A DNA stretch of 64,000 nt, taken from contig NZ_CP109442.1 of NCBI RefSeq assembly GCF_036227205.1, positions 5,828,001 through 5,892,000 of the forward strand, in the 5' to 3' direction. The position numbers and the translations under genes were made by a program. This stretch comes from Amycolatopsis sp. NBC_01480. Its GTDB lineage: Bacteria > Actinomycetota > Actinomycetes > Mycobacteriales > Pseudonocardiaceae. Of the stretch, positions 1 through 8,582 are shown one piece after another. The first letter of the stretch is position 1. Each line of letters starts with the position of its first letter. Under the pieces are notes generated by a model. It ran no database searches. It worked only from the letters and a program-made list of their open reading frames with translations, and was not told the origin of the DNA.

Positions 1-636
1 ATTCCGTTGCGCGGCAACGCGTCCGCGCTGCGGTCGTTCGCCGACCGGGCGCTGCGGCGCCAGCGCACCTGCTCCTCCCTGGTCGGCCCGTCCGAGCAGG
101 TGCTCGGGCTGTGGGAGGAGCTGTCCGACGAGTGGGGCCCGGCCCGCGAGATCCGCGGCGACCAGCCGCTGATGGCTCTCGACGGCTCCCCGCTGGTGCC
201 CGCCGACCCCCGGGTCCGCGCGGTGCGCCCCGACGAGCTCGACCGGTACCTGCCCGCGGCCGTCGCGATGTTCATCGAGGAGGTCGGCGTCGACCCGCGC
301 AGCGGCGACGGCGGCGCCAGCTACCGCGCCCGGGTCAGCGAGCTGATCTCCACCGGCCGCGCGTTCGCCCGGTTCGAGGACGGCGAGGTCGTGTTCAAGG
401 CCGAGATCGGCGCCATGTCCGCGAGCGTCGGCCAGATCCAGGGCGTCTGGGTGCACCCGGACCGCCGCAGCGAGGGGCTCGGCACGGCCGGCACCGCCGC
501 GGTCGTCAACCGGCTGGTCCACGGGCTGGGCCGCACCGCGAGCCTGTACGTGAACGGCTACAACGGGCCCGCCCTCGCGGCCTACCGCCGGGTCGGGTTC
601 CAGCAGGTCGGGCAGTACGCGACCGTGCTTTTCTGA
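1..636 (+). CDS. GNAT-family acetyltransferase, 5' end outside the window
   Basis: The frame is open from the first base to the TGA at 634-636, so the start lies upstream and at least 211 codons are present. The visible part is the C-terminal portion of a GNAT acetyltransferase. The acetyl-CoA-binding loop region reads WVHPDRRSEGLGTAG, and the closing segment YNGPALAAYRRVGF is the usual family ending. Before it lies a region resembling the DUF4081 domain found in front of GNAT in actinobacteria. The substrate cannot be read from the sequence. From memory, mycobacteria have a GNAT gene (Rv2867c type) just ahead of a penicillin-binding lipoprotein and mapB, the same order as here, so orthology is likely. 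The family is sure; the specific role is unknown. Confidence 0.85.
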   Translation: MPLRGNASALRSFADRALRRQRTCSSLVGPSEQVLGLWEELSDEWGPAREIRGDQPLMALDGSPLVPADPRVRAVRPDELDRYLPAAVAMFIEEVGVDPRSGDGGASYRARVSELISTGRAFARFEDGEVVFKAEIGAMSASVGQIQGVWVHPDRRSEGLGTAGTAAVVNRLVHGLGRTASLYVNGYNGPALAAYRRVGFQQVGQYATVLF

Positions 637-709
637 GCGGTACGGGCCACTCTTCCGGGTCGGCGTTGCAACCGGCGAGCCGCCGTCTCCGGCTGGTTCG
701 ATCGGTCCC

Positions 710-2515
710 ATGGCTTCTGGTCGACGTCATGCGGCTCTGGCCGCCGTGCTGGTGACCGTGCTCCCGCTGGCCGGCTGCGGCCTGTTCGGCTCGGACGGGC
801 CGCAGGAGGCGCTCGGCGCGTTCCTGACCGCCGTCACCTCGGGTGACATCGCCGGCGCGGCCGCCCGCACGGACTCGCCGGCCGCCGCGAAGACCTTGCT
901 CACGCAGGTCCGCACCGCGCTGCACCCGGATTCCGTCGAGGCGCTGGACGAGACCGTGAAGCAGTCCGGCGACACCGCCACTGGCGGCTACCGGCTCACC
1001 TGGCACCTGCCGCGCGGGCGCACCTGGTCCTACACCGCCGACGCGCAGCTGCGCTCGGCCGAGGACGGCTGGCAGGTGCACTGGCAGCCGACCGTCGTGC
1101 ACCCGCAGCTGGCCGAGCAGCAGAGCATCGCGATGGTCGCCGCCCCCGCCCAGCCCGCGCCGATGTTCGACCGCGACGGCCTCCCGCTGCTGACCCCGCA
1201 GACCGTGGTCGGCGTGGTCGTCGACCCGGCCCGCGCCGGGGACGCCACCACGGTCGCGCGCACGCTGGGCAAGGCGCTGCACCGGTTCGAGCCGACGGTG
1301 ACCGGGACCTCGGTGCTCGACGGCATCAAGGCCACCAAGCCCGGCGGCGCGTACTCCGTGCTGTCCCTGCGCGCGGCCGACTACCAGCAGGTCAAATCCG
1401 TGATCCACGATCTGCCCGGGGTCCGGTTCACCAGCCAGGAGCGGCTGCTGCCGCCCGACCGCGACACCGGCCGCCAGGTGCTGCCCGCGTTGCGCTCGCT
1501 GGTGGAGCAGCAGGCAGCGAGCGCGGCGGGTTGGCGGATCGTCACGCTCGACGTCACCGGCAGCGAGGCGAGCGAGCTGTACGCGGTCCAGCCCAAGGAC
1601 CTGCCCACGGTGACGAGCACGCTCAGCACCCACGTCCAGACGGCCGCGGAGAAGGCGCTGTCCACGGTGCCGAACGCCGCCGCGCTGGTCGCCCTCCAGC
1701 CGTCGACCGGGGAGCTGCTCGCCGTCGCGCAGAACGAGCCCGCGGACGAGCAGGGGCCGCTCGCGCTCACCGGCCGGTTCCCGCCCGGGTCGACGTTCAA
1801 GATCATCACCGCCGCGGCCGCGCTGTCGGCCGGGAAGGTCACCGCCGCCTCGCCCGTCGCCTGCCCCGGCACGGTGACGTTCTCCGGCCGCGTGGTGCCG
1901 AACGAGGGCCGCTTCGACCTCGGCACCGTGCCGCTTTCGACGGCGTTCGCGCGCTCCTGCAACACCACGTTCGCGCAGCTTTCGGCCGACCTCTCGCCGA
2001 CGGCGCTGACCGACGCGGGGCACTCGCTGGGCATCGGCGCCGACTACTCCGTGCCCGGCCTGACCACGGTCACCGGCTCGGTGCCGAAGGCCGATTCGGT
2101 GGTGCAGCGCGCGGAAAACGGCTTCGGCCAGGGCACGGTGGTCACCAGCCCGTTCGGGATGGCGCTGGCCGCGGCGGCCGTCCAGGCCGGGAAGGTGCCG
2201 GTGCCGACGCTGGTGCGCGGCCAGCCGTCGAAGGCCACCGACGTCGGCCCGCCGCTGCGGCCGGACGTGCTGGACGCGTTGCGCTCGATGATGCGCGACG
2301 TGGTCACCGACGGCACCGCCACCGGCCTGCGCGACCGGCCTGACGTCCGCGGCAAGACCGGCACCGCGCAGTTCGGCGACGGCACGCATTCGCACGGCTG
2401 GTTCGTCGGCTACCAGGGCGACCTGGCGTTCGCCGTGCTGCTCACCGACGCGGGCTCGTCGAAACCCGCGGTCGAAGCGGCGGACCGGTTCCTCGCCGAC
2501 GTCGCCGGGAAGTGA
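710..2515 (+). CDS. Penicillin-binding lipoprotein (transpeptidase)
   Basis: A 601-residue peptidoglycan transpeptidase anchored outside the membrane. A lipoprotein signal peptide ends in LPLAGC, with the lipidated cysteine at residue 23. An NTF2-like (MecA_N-type) domain follows at about 30-150, then a dimerisation region, then the penicillin-binding transpeptidase domain from about 320. All three catalytic motifs are visible: STFK with nucleophile Ser361, SCN at 416-418 and KTG at 549-551. The protein cross-links stem peptides of nascent peptidoglycan and should be a beta-lactam target. There is no transglycosylase domain, so it is a class B type enzyme. It corresponds to the Rv2864c-type protein of mycobacteria. 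The ATG at 710 is directly followed by the signal peptide, and the aminopeptidase gene starts 17 bases after its stop. Confidence 0.95.
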   Translation: MASGRRHAALAAVLVTVLPLAGCGLFGSDGPQEALGAFLTAVTSGDIAGAAARTDSPAAAKTLLTQVRTALHPDSVEALDETVKQSGDTATGGYRLTWHLPRGRTWSYTADAQLRSAEDGWQVHWQPTVVHPQLAEQQSIAMVAAPAQPAPMFDRDGLPLLTPQTVVGVVVDPARAGDATTVARTLGKALHRFEPTVTGTSVLDGIKATKPGGAYSVLSLRAADYQQVKSVIHDLPGVRFTSQERLLPPDRDTGRQVLPALRSLVEQQAASAAGWRIVTLDVTGSEASELYAVQPKDLPTVTSTLSTHVQTAAEKALSTVPNAAALVALQPSTGELLAVAQNEPADEQGPLALTGRFPPGSTFKIITAAAALSAGKVTAASPVACPGTVTFSGRVVPNEGRFDLGTVPLSTAFARSCNTTFAQLSADLSPTALTDAGHSLGIGADYSVPGLTTVTGSVPKADSVVQRAENGFGQGTVVTSPFGMALAAAAVQAGKVPVPTLVRGQPSKATDVGPPLRPDVLDALRSMMRDVVTDGTATGLRDRPDVRGKTGTAQFGDGTHSHGWFVGYQGDLAFAVLLTDAGSSKPAVEAADRFLADVAGK

Positions 2516-2532
2516 CGTCGTAGGCTGGTCGC

Positions 2533-3390
2533 ATGTCCGTTCGTGCCCCCTTGAAGCCCGGCGTCCAGACGCCGCGCCGCGCCGTCCCCGCCGACATCGC
2601 CCGCCCCGAGTACGTGGACCGGCCGGCGCCGAAACGGGACACCGGCAACGGGGTCCGCACGCCCGAGGTCATCGAGGCCATGCGCGTCGCGTCGAAGATC
2701 GCCGCGCAGGCGCTTGAGGAGGGCGGCAAGGCCGTCAAGCCCGGCGCCACCACCGAGGACATCGACAAGGTGGTGCACGAGTTCCTGCTCGACCACCACG
2801 CCTACCCCTCGACGCTCGGCTACCGCTCGTTCCCGAAGTCGTGCTGCACCTCGCTGAACGAGGTCATCTGCCACGGCATCCCGGACTCGACCGTGATCGA
2901 GGACGGCGACATCTGCAACATCGACGTCACCGCCTTCATCGGCGGCGTGCACGGCGACACCAACGCGACCTTCCTCGCGGGCGACGTCTCCGAGGAGGCG
3001 CGGCTGCTGGTCGAGCGCACCCGCGAGGCGACGGCGCGCGCGATCAAGGCAGTGCGCCCCGGCCGCCAGCTGAACGTGATCGGCCGCGTGATCGAGGCGT
3101 ACGCGAAGCGCTTCGGCTACGGCGTGGTCCGCGACTTCACCGGCCACGGCGTCGGCCCGGCCTTCCACACCGCGCCGACGGTGCTGCACTACGAGGAGCC
3201 CTCGGTGCACACGATGATCGAGGAGGGCATGACCTTCACGATCGAGCCGATGATCACCCTCGGCACCATCGACTACGACATCTGGCCCGACAACTGGACC
3301 GTCACCACGAAGGACAAGAAGTGGACCGCCCAGTTCGAGCACACCCTCGTGGTGACGGCGGACGGCGCGGAAATCCTCACCCTGCCGTAG
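2533..3390 (+). CDS. map: Type I methionine aminopeptidase
   Basis: This cytosolic metalloenzyme (285 residues) removes the initiator methionine from new proteins. The five metal ligands of the pita-bread fold are all present: Asp131 (NIDVT), Asp142 (HGDTNATF), His205 (GHGVG), Glu238 (TIEPM) and Glu269 (QFEHT), with the substrate-side His114 in EVICHGIPD. The N-terminal extension of about 40 residues carries a PxxPxR-like stretch typical of the longer actinobacterial form (MapB of mycobacteria). It lies 17 bases after the penicillin-binding protein gene and is probably co-transcribed with it. Transcription most likely ends in the palindrome just after the stop codon. The identification is secure. 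Confidence 0.97.
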   Translation: MSVRAPLKPGVQTPRRAVPADIARPEYVDRPAPKRDTGNGVRTPEVIEAMRVASKIAAQALEEGGKAVKPGATTEDIDKVVHEFLLDHHAYPSTLGYRSFPKSCCTSLNEVICHGIPDSTVIEDGDICNIDVTAFIGGVHGDTNATFLAGDVSEEARLLVERTREATARAIKAVRPGRQLNVIGRVIEAYAKRFGYGVVRDFTGHGVGPAFHTAPTVLHYEEPSVHTMIEEGMTFTIEPMITLGTIDYDIWPDNWTVTTKDKKWTAQFEHTLVVTADGAEILTLP

Positions 3391-3394
3391 CCCC

Positions 3395-3440
3395 CTCGTG
3401 AGTGTTTATGACGGTTCTAACCGTCATAAACACTCACGAG
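3395..3440. repeat. Palindromic intergenic repeat, family A copy 1 (bidirectional terminator-like)
   Basis: A perfect inverted repeat of two 22-base arms (3395-3416 and 3419-3440) separated by CT; the arms begin CTCGTGAGTGTTTATG. It fills the gap between two convergent stop codons, ending at 3390 and starting at 3445. A near-identical 46-base element lies at 7051-7096, again between convergent genes. The placement fits a shared bidirectional terminator, although neither flank has a T-run. Confidence 0.85.
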
Positions 3441-3444
3441 TAGT

Positions 3445-4416
3445 TCAGTGGATTCCGGCGGTGCGGGCCATGTCGCGGACCTGGCCGCTGCTGGCGGCGT
3501 CGCGGGCGGCGGGCGCGTGGCCGGTGCTCGAGCCCACGCCCAGCGCCTTCGCGATCAGCGACGCTTCGGCCTCCATCCCCGCGCGCAGCGGGTGGTAGGC
3601 GGCCGCGACCAGCAGGTTGGTCGACTGCCCGTTGACCCAGGCCGCGTCGCCGGCGCAGGCGTCGTGGCCGAGGCTGGGGCCGTAGGTATCGACGTAACGG
3701 GCGCCCTGATTCCGTGCCGCGGTGGCGATCGCGTTGTTCAGCTGGCGCTCGACGCTGTCGGCCCAGCCGTAGTCGCCGTCGGCGAAGGGGAGCACGCTGG
3801 GGCAGTAGCCGCTCGGCGGCGCCAGCCGCGGGTAGCCGACCATCACGATCGTCGCGGCGGGGGAGTGTTCCCGCACCCCGCGGACGACGCCCTCCAGGTT
3901 CTGCTCGGTGTTCTTCAGCGCGGCCGCGACGGTGTCGACGCCGTTGACGGTGAAGTGGTCGCGGCAGGGCGAGCCGGTCGGGTCGCTCGCGCGCAGGGTC
4001 GGGCAGGTGCCGACGAGGCTGCCGAAGACGCTGTAGTCGTTGCCGCCGATCCCGACGGTCACCAGATCCGTGTCCAGCGACAGCGAGTCGAACTGCCCGG
4101 GCTGCGTGGACAGCGGAATGCTCGGCGACGGCGTGACCTGCGAATGGGTCATGTTCGTGGTGTCGGCTGACGAGCAGCTGGCATCGGTGAACGCGCCGGC
4201 GGTGTCGTAGAGCCCGAGCCGCGTGGCCAGCCAGGACGGGTAGTTGTTGTTGGAGCGGAAGCACCAGCTCGCCTGCTGCCAGGGAATGAGCGGCCCCGCG
4301 GTGTACGAGTCGCCGAGCGCGACGTACTTGTGGAACGACGGCGCCGCGGACGCGCTGGTCGCCCCGGCGACCAGGCCCACGATCACGAGCAGGACAGCGA
4401 GTGGTGAACGGCGCAC
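3445..4416 (-). CDS. Secreted SGNH/GDSL-family hydrolase (esterase/lipase-like)
   Basis: A secreted serine esterase of the SGNH fold, about 323 residues. The GTG at 4414-4416 was chosen because a good ribosome-binding site (GAGGGAGAG) precedes it and it leads straight into a signal peptide, RRSPLAVLLVIVGLVAG, ending near ASA|AP at residue 25. Block I is LGDSYTAG with nucleophile Ser37, block III is GGND (124-127), and the catalytic His275 lies in AAAYHPLRAG. The usual Asp three residues before the histidine is replaced by Ala, as happens in some secreted actinomycete members. Six or more cysteines suggest disulfides, as in Streptomyces lipases. An upstream in-frame ATG at 4449 is possible but has no clear ribosome-binding site. 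The substrate (lipid or carbohydrate ester) cannot be told. Confidence 0.9.
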   Translation of the reverse strand: MRRSPLAVLLVIVGLVAGATSASAAPSFHKYVALGDSYTAGPLIPWQQASWCFRSNNNYPSWLATRLGLYDTAGAFTDASCSSADTTNMTHSQVTPSPSIPLSTQPGQFDSLSLDTDLVTVGIGGNDYSVFGSLVGTCPTLRASDPTGSPCRDHFTVNGVDTVAAALKNTEQNLEGVVRGVREHSPAATIVMVGYPRLAPPSGYCPSVLPFADGDYGWADSVERQLNNAIATAARNQGARYVDTYGPSLGHDACAGDAAWVNGQSTNLLVAAAYHPLRAGMEAEASLIAKALGVGSSTGHAPAARDAASSGQVRDMARTAGIH

Positions 4417-4499
4417 GGTCTCTCCCTCGGGACGGGGTGTTCCCCGCACTCTCGCATGATCCGGACCGGATGTGAGAGTCTTTCACGTTCAAGTGTCCT

Positions 4500-5046
4500 G
4501 CACGCGGGTGACGAGGAAGGTCGCGTTTCGCGAGGATTCCGGACGGCCGGGGGTGGGATTGCCCGGATTCCGGGCTTGGCGCGGTTGCTGCCGTGCGCCG
4601 GTCCGGGCATGTTGGCCATGGCTGGTCGCCGGGTCGGCCCGGGTTGGTTACTGGGTCTGCCTGCGAGGACTGGTCACCGGATCGGCCAGAACTGGGCGGC
4701 GGGTCGGCCGGCCAACGCCGATCGCGGTAGGCCGATCAAGTCGGCCAGGGCTGGGCCGTCGGACAGCCAGCCAGAGCTGGGTCGCCGGGTAGGTCAGTCT
4801 CCTCGGTGAGGGTCGGTCGCCGGGTTCGGCCAGCCAGAGTTGGGCGTCGGTCAGGTTGGCCGGGGCCGGGCACAGGGTTGGCCAGCCAGGGGGTGGCCGA
4901 TCAGGGTCGGTCGGAGCCGGTCGCGGCTGAACCGAGCGGGTCGGGCAGGGCTGGTCGGTGGGTGAGCCGGGTTGGGTCGATCGGCTCTGCGGTCGGCGAA
5001 TCAGGCAGATCAGTCGGCGAATCAGCTGGCAAAGTCAGGCAGCAAA
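4500..5046. repeat. Gene-free low-complexity block of degenerate short repeats
   Basis: About 550 bases without a credible gene between the SGNH hydrolase (transcribed leftward) and the 3' end of the GntR gene. The DNA is built of degenerate units around GTCGGCCAGCCAGAG and TTGGGTCGCCGGGT on the plus strand. Close to the GntR stop the spacing becomes short, with TCAG and AATCAG motifs repeated every 13-20 bases (4990-5050). The open frames crossing it are unbroken only because stop codons are rare at this GC content; none shows protein-like composition. The promoter of the hydrolase gene should lie near 4420-4500, but I recognise no clear boxes. Confidence 0.6.
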
Positions 5047-5730
5047 TCAGCCAGCCGCAGGCGCGTCCGTCCGGGCCAGCAGCTCGTCAAGGAAACCCGC
5101 GGCTTCCGCAGCCGCACGACCAGGGTCGCCGGCTTCGATGGCGTCGACCAGGCCGTCGTGTTTGATGTCCTCCGCGTGTTCCGGGTCGTCGGAGGTTGAG
5201 GCGACGCTGGCGGTGATGGCTTCCATCAGGCCGCGGTACAGCTCGAACAGCAGGCTGTTGTGTCCACATCGGACAACCTCGAGGTGGAACTCCGCGTCGT
5301 AGCGGATGAAGTCGTCGAGGCTGCCTTCGCCTTGTTCGGCGTCGCGGCGGTCCAGGAGGTCGCGGAGGGTGGCCAGGTCCTCGGTGGTGCGGGCGGTGGC
5401 GGCCAGGCGCGCGCCCTCGACCTCCAGCGTGCGGCGGACCTGGAGTACCTCGCGCAGCTCGGTCCCGCACAGCCGCCGGATCGCGCCGGAGACTTCGCTC
5501 GTCGCGCGCACGTACGTGCCGTCGCCCTGGCGGACCTCGAGGATGCCGGTGTGCGCGAGCGCCCGCACGGCCTCCCGCACCGTGTTACGGCCGACGCCGA
5601 GTTCCGCGGTCAGCGCCGCCTCGGTCGGGATGCGCTGCCCGAGCGGCCATTCCCCGCGGGTAACCGCGTCCCGGATCTGGTCGATGACCTGGTCGACCAA
5701 GCCGGCGCGGCGTGTGGTGGCCAAAGGCAC
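5047..5730 (-). CDS. GntR-family (FadR subfamily) transcriptional regulator
   Basis: A 227-residue cytosolic repressor or activator. The N-terminal winged helix-turn-helix (about 8-75) contains IPTEAALTAELGVGRNTVRE. The C-terminal all-alpha FCD ligand-binding domain (about 90-215) keeps the metal and ligand residues in YDAEFH and in IKHDGLVDAI. The start is GTG at 5728-5730, preceded by GAGGGG. It is divergent from the CynX-type transporter, with about 48 bases between the two start codons, so it most likely controls that transporter and itself from the shared gap. The FCD domain suggests a carboxylic-acid ligand, but which one is not visible. Confidence 0.92.
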   Translation of the reverse strand: MPLATTRRAGLVDQVIDQIRDAVTRGEWPLGQRIPTEAALTAELGVGRNTVREAVRALAHTGILEVRQGDGTYVRATSEVSGAIRRLCGTELREVLQVRRTLEVEGARLAATARTTEDLATLRDLLDRRDAEQGEGSLDDFIRYDAEFHLEVVRCGHNSLLFELYRGLMEAITASVASTSDDPEHAEDIKHDGLVDAIEAGDPGRAAAEAAGFLDELLARTDAPAAG

Positions 5731-5778
5731 AGGTTTATCCCCTCATCCAATCATCCTACGTATGCGATAGTAGCCGAC
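5731..5778. promoter_or_regulatory. Divergent promoter/operator gap between gntR-type gene and transporter
   Basis: Only 48 bases separate the two divergent start codons. The stretch is much richer in A and T than its surroundings (ATCATCCTACGTATGCGATA around 5748-5767), as expected for overlapping promoters. I see no perfect palindrome beyond the central TACGTA. Operator function is inferred from the layout alone. Confidence 0.4.
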
Positions 5779-7050
5779 GTGTCCGTCGATTCCAGGGAAC
5801 CTGCCCCACGCCCCGCCGCCTCGTACTCCGACCGCCTCGAACTCGAACTCGAGGGCACCCTGGAACAGGAGGCCGGCGGCCGTCGTCCCGGGGTGATCGC
5901 CGGCGGTGTCCTGCTCGCCATCGCCGTGGTGCTCACGGCCATGAACCTGCGGCCCGCCATCACCAGCGTCGGCCCGCTGCTCGCGGAGATGCGGGCCGAC
6001 CTGGGCGCGTCCGCGCTGTGGGCGAGCCTGCTGACCACGCTGCCCGGCCTCTGCTTCGCGGGCGCCGGCCTCGCCGCGCCGCTGCTCTCCCGCCGGTTCG
6101 GCATCGGCGCGGCCATCTCGTTCGCGCTCGCGGTGCTCACCGTGGGCCTCGTGCTGCGCGTGGTCGACGGCCCGCTGGTGGTGCTCGGCGGCACGCTCGT
6201 CGCGACGGCCGGGATCGCCCTGGTCAACGTCCTCATCCCGGTGGTCATCAAGGACTCCTTCCCGGCCCGCGTCGGCATGATGACCGGCGTCTACACCGCG
6301 GCGCTGCAGGGCGGCGGCGCGCTCGGCTCGTCGGTCAGCCCGCCGATGGAGGGCGTGCTGGGCGGCTGGCGCCCGGCGCTGGGCGGCTGGGCCGTGCTGG
6401 CCGCCATCGCGCTGGTGGCGTGGCTGCTCGCCTCGCGCGGCACCGGCCGGGCCGCTCGTGCCACAGGTGAAGGCGGGGCCGGGCGTTCGCTGATGCGCAA
6501 CCGGCTGGCCTGGATCGTCACGATTTTCTTCGGGCTACAGGCTTTCATCGCGTACGTCGTGATGGGCTGGCTGCCGCAGGTCTTCATCGACGCGGGGGTG
6601 TCCAAGGGCGACGCCGGGCTGCTGCTCGGCCTGATGTCCGTGATCGCCGTGCCGATCAGCCTGGTGATCCCGCCGATCGCCGCGCGCCAGGGCAGCCAGA
6701 GCCTGTGGATCCTCGGCATGGGCCTGTGCGGTTTCGCCGGCATGTTCGGCCTGCTGTTCGCGCCCGCCGCGTCGCCGCTGCTGTGGAGCATCCTGATCGG
6801 CATCGGGATGAGCGTGTTCTCCTTGGCCTTGACCGTGATCGCGCTGCGTGCGCGTACGGGCGCCGAGACCGCGCGGCTTTCGGGTATGGCTCAGGGGTTC
6901 GGGTACTTGCTGGCGGCGGTGGGGCCGTTTGTGTTCGGGCTGCTGCACGACGCGACCGGCGGGTGGACGGTGTCGTTGATCGTGCTGATCGTGGTGATGT
7001 GCGCGCAGATGGCCTTCGGTGTGCTCGCCGGACGCCGCCGCTTCGTCTGA
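5779..7050 (+). CDS. MFS transporter of the CynX/NimT type
   Basis: An integral membrane transporter of about 423 residues with roughly twelve hydrophobic segments starting near residue 45. The signature AMNLRPAITSVGPLL at the end of the first membrane helix is characteristic of the cyanate/2-nitroimidazole (CynX/NimT) branch of the major facilitator superfamily. The central loop carries a polar stretch (RGTGRAARATGEGG). The GTG at 5779 gives a 45-residue polar N-terminus rich in Glu and Pro; a later internal start cannot be excluded because no strong ribosome-binding site is seen. The divergent FCD-type regulator suggests a small acid or anion as substrate. There is no cyanase or carbonic anhydrase gene nearby, so cyanate transport is not supported by context. 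Confidence 0.85.
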   Translation: MSVDSREPAPRPAASYSDRLELELEGTLEQEAGGRRPGVIAGGVLLAIAVVLTAMNLRPAITSVGPLLAEMRADLGASALWASLLTTLPGLCFAGAGLAAPLLSRRFGIGAAISFALAVLTVGLVLRVVDGPLVVLGGTLVATAGIALVNVLIPVVIKDSFPARVGMMTGVYTAALQGGGALGSSVSPPMEGVLGGWRPALGGWAVLAAIALVAWLLASRGTGRAARATGEGGAGRSLMRNRLAWIVTIFFGLQAFIAYVVMGWLPQVFIDAGVSKGDAGLLLGLMSVIAVPISLVIPPIAARQGSQSLWILGMGLCGFAGMFGLLFAPAASPLLWSILIGIGMSVFSLALTVIALRARTGAETARLSGMAQGFGYLLAAVGPFVFGLLHDATGGWTVSLIVLIVVMCAQMAFGVLAGRRRFV

Positions 7051-7096
7051 CTCGTGAGTGTCTATGCCGGTTAGAACCGTCATAGACACTCACGAG
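7051..7096. repeat. Palindromic intergenic repeat, family A copy 2 (bidirectional terminator-like)
   Basis: This 46-base inverted repeat has the same length and nearly the same sequence as the one at 3395-3440. The arms are 7051-7072 and 7075-7096 around AG, with one mismatch. It begins on the base after the transporter's stop codon and ends five bases before the stop of the mycothione reductase gene. The T at position 12 of copy 1 is C here, and the partner arm carries the compensating change, so pairing is maintained. Confidence 0.85.
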
Positions 7097-7101
7097 GGGC
7101 G

Positions 7102-8496
7102 TCAGTCGAGCGGCAGGTTCAGCAGCGCGTTTTCGATCAGCTCCGGCATCGCCGGGTGGATCCAGTACTGGCCGCGCGCCATGGCCCGCGCGTCGAGGCC
7201 GAAGCTCATCGCCTGGATCAGCGGCTGGATCACCGAAGACGCCTGCGGGCCGATGATGTGCGCGCCGAGCAGCTGCCCGGTGGCCGGGTCCGCGAGCAGC
7301 TTGGCGAAGCCGGTGGTGTCCTCCATCGCCCAGCCGTACGCGATGCCCGCGTAGTCCTGCTTGCCGACCACATAGGACACACCCTTGGCGCGCGCCTTCT
7401 GCTCGGTCAGCCCCACCGACGCCACCTGCGGCGCGGTGAACACCGCGTGCGGGACGAACCGGTGGTCGGCCTCGACGCGCTCGTCCGGGTGCAGCAGATT
7501 GTGCTGCACCACACGGGATTCGTGGTTCGCGACGTGCTTCAGCTCGTGCGGCGAGGACAGGTCGCCGAGCGCGTAGATGCCCTCCACCACGGTCTGCTGG
7601 TAGTCGTCCACCACCACGTGCCCACTGTCCATTGTGGTCACCCCGGTGGCGGCGACGTCGAGCCGGTCAGAGTTCGGCGTGCGGCCGGTGGCGACCAGGA
7701 TCAGGTCGGCCTCGACCGTTTCGGCGCCCTGCGGGCCTTCGAGGTCCAGCGCGACGCCCGACGCGGTCTTGCGCGCCCGCGTGGTCTTGCGGTCCAGCCG
7801 CACGTCGTAGCGCTCCGCGGCCAGCTCGGTGAACCGGGCGCTGACCTCTTCGTCCTCCGAGCGCAGCAGCGCGCCGGACCGGCCGACGATCGTCACCTCG
7901 ACCCCGAAGGACGCGAAGACGTGCGCGAACTCGGCCGCGATGTAGCCGCCGCCGATGATCACGATGCGCCGCGGCAGCTCGTCGAGCCGCATCACGGTGT
8001 CGGAGGTGTGGTAGCCGGTCTCTTCGAGGCCCGGGACGTCCGGGATCACCGGGCGCCCGCCGGCGGCGAGCACAAAACGGTCGGCGGTCAGCACCTCGTC
8101 GGGCCGCCCGTCGGCGAAGCTGACGCGCAGCTCCTTCATGCCGGTGAAGCGGCCTTCGCCGGTGTAGACGTCGACGTTCTTGTTGTCCTCGTGGTGCTTC
8201 CGGTACTCCGCGCCGCCCGCGGCGATGGGGTCGATCCGGCCGAAGATGCGGTCCCGGACGTCCGGCCAGCGCACGCCCTTCAGCTCTTCGTCGACGCCGT
8301 AGCGCGAGCTGTGCGAAGGCGTCGCGGCGACGTCCGCGGCGTAGACAAACATCTTGGTCGGGATGCAGCCGACGTTCAGGCAGGTGCCGCCGAAGGTGCC
8401 CTTCTCCACGATCGCCGTCTTCCAGTCGGCGAACTGCGGGCCGAGGATCGAGTTCCCCGATCCGGTCCCGACGATCACCAGGTCGTAGTGCGGCAC
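7102..8496 (-). CDS. mtr: Mycothione reductase
   Basis: A 464-residue homodimeric FAD/NADPH disulfide reductase that regenerates mycothiol from mycothione, keeping the actinobacterial cytosol reduced. The FAD site is VIVGTGSGNS at 8-17. The redox pair is Cys39/Cys44 in GGTCLNVGCIPTK. The NADPH fold is IIGGGYIAAEFAHVF, and the C-terminal IHPAMPELIE provides the catalytic His (about 447) and Glu (about 452). The IHPAMPE signature and the TGSGNSI start separate Mtr from lipoamide dehydrogenases. The start is GTG at 8494-8496, with GGAGGAAG just upstream. It is transcribed alone and shares a palindromic terminator with the convergent transporter. This gene is the clearest sign that the organism is a mycothiol-producing actinomycete. 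Confidence 0.96.
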   Translation of the reverse strand: MPHYDLVIVGTGSGNSILGPQFADWKTAIVEKGTFGGTCLNVGCIPTKMFVYAADVAATPSHSSRYGVDEELKGVRWPDVRDRIFGRIDPIAAGGAEYRKHHEDNKNVDVYTGEGRFTGMKELRVSFADGRPDEVLTADRFVLAAGGRPVIPDVPGLEETGYHTSDTVMRLDELPRRIVIIGGGYIAAEFAHVFASFGVEVTIVGRSGALLRSEDEEVSARFTELAAERYDVRLDRKTTRARKTASGVALDLEGPQGAETVEADLILVATGRTPNSDRLDVAATGVTTMDSGHVVVDDYQQTVVEGIYALGDLSSPHELKHVANHESRVVQHNLLHPDERVEADHRFVPHAVFTAPQVASVGLTEQKARAKGVSYVVGKQDYAGIAYGWAMEDTTGFAKLLADPATGQLLGAHIIGPQASSVIQPLIQAMSFGLDARAMARGQYWIHPAMPELIENALLNLPLD

Positions 8497-8582
8497 AGTC
8501 TTCCTCCGAAAGCCGGTCAGGCGGGTGTTCCCCACCCTAGCCAACCGGTTCGCCCGACCGGGTGTTCCCGCTGAGCCGCCCG

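Noticed and set aside
506..2395. Long minus-strand open frame of about 629 codons
   Set aside because: It lies opposite the penicillin-binding protein gene and is Arg/Gly/Val-rich with no domain; it is a codon-bias shadow of the real gene.
3398..3598. Short plus-strand frame starting MSVYDGSNRH, and a similar start on the minus strand near 7093
   Set aside because: Both starts come from the palindromic repeat family A; the peptides merely translate the repeat.
5779..7050. Cyanate transporter (cynX) naming
   Set aside because: Only the transporter subfamily signature supports it; there is no cyanase or carbonic anhydrase gene in the neighbourhood.
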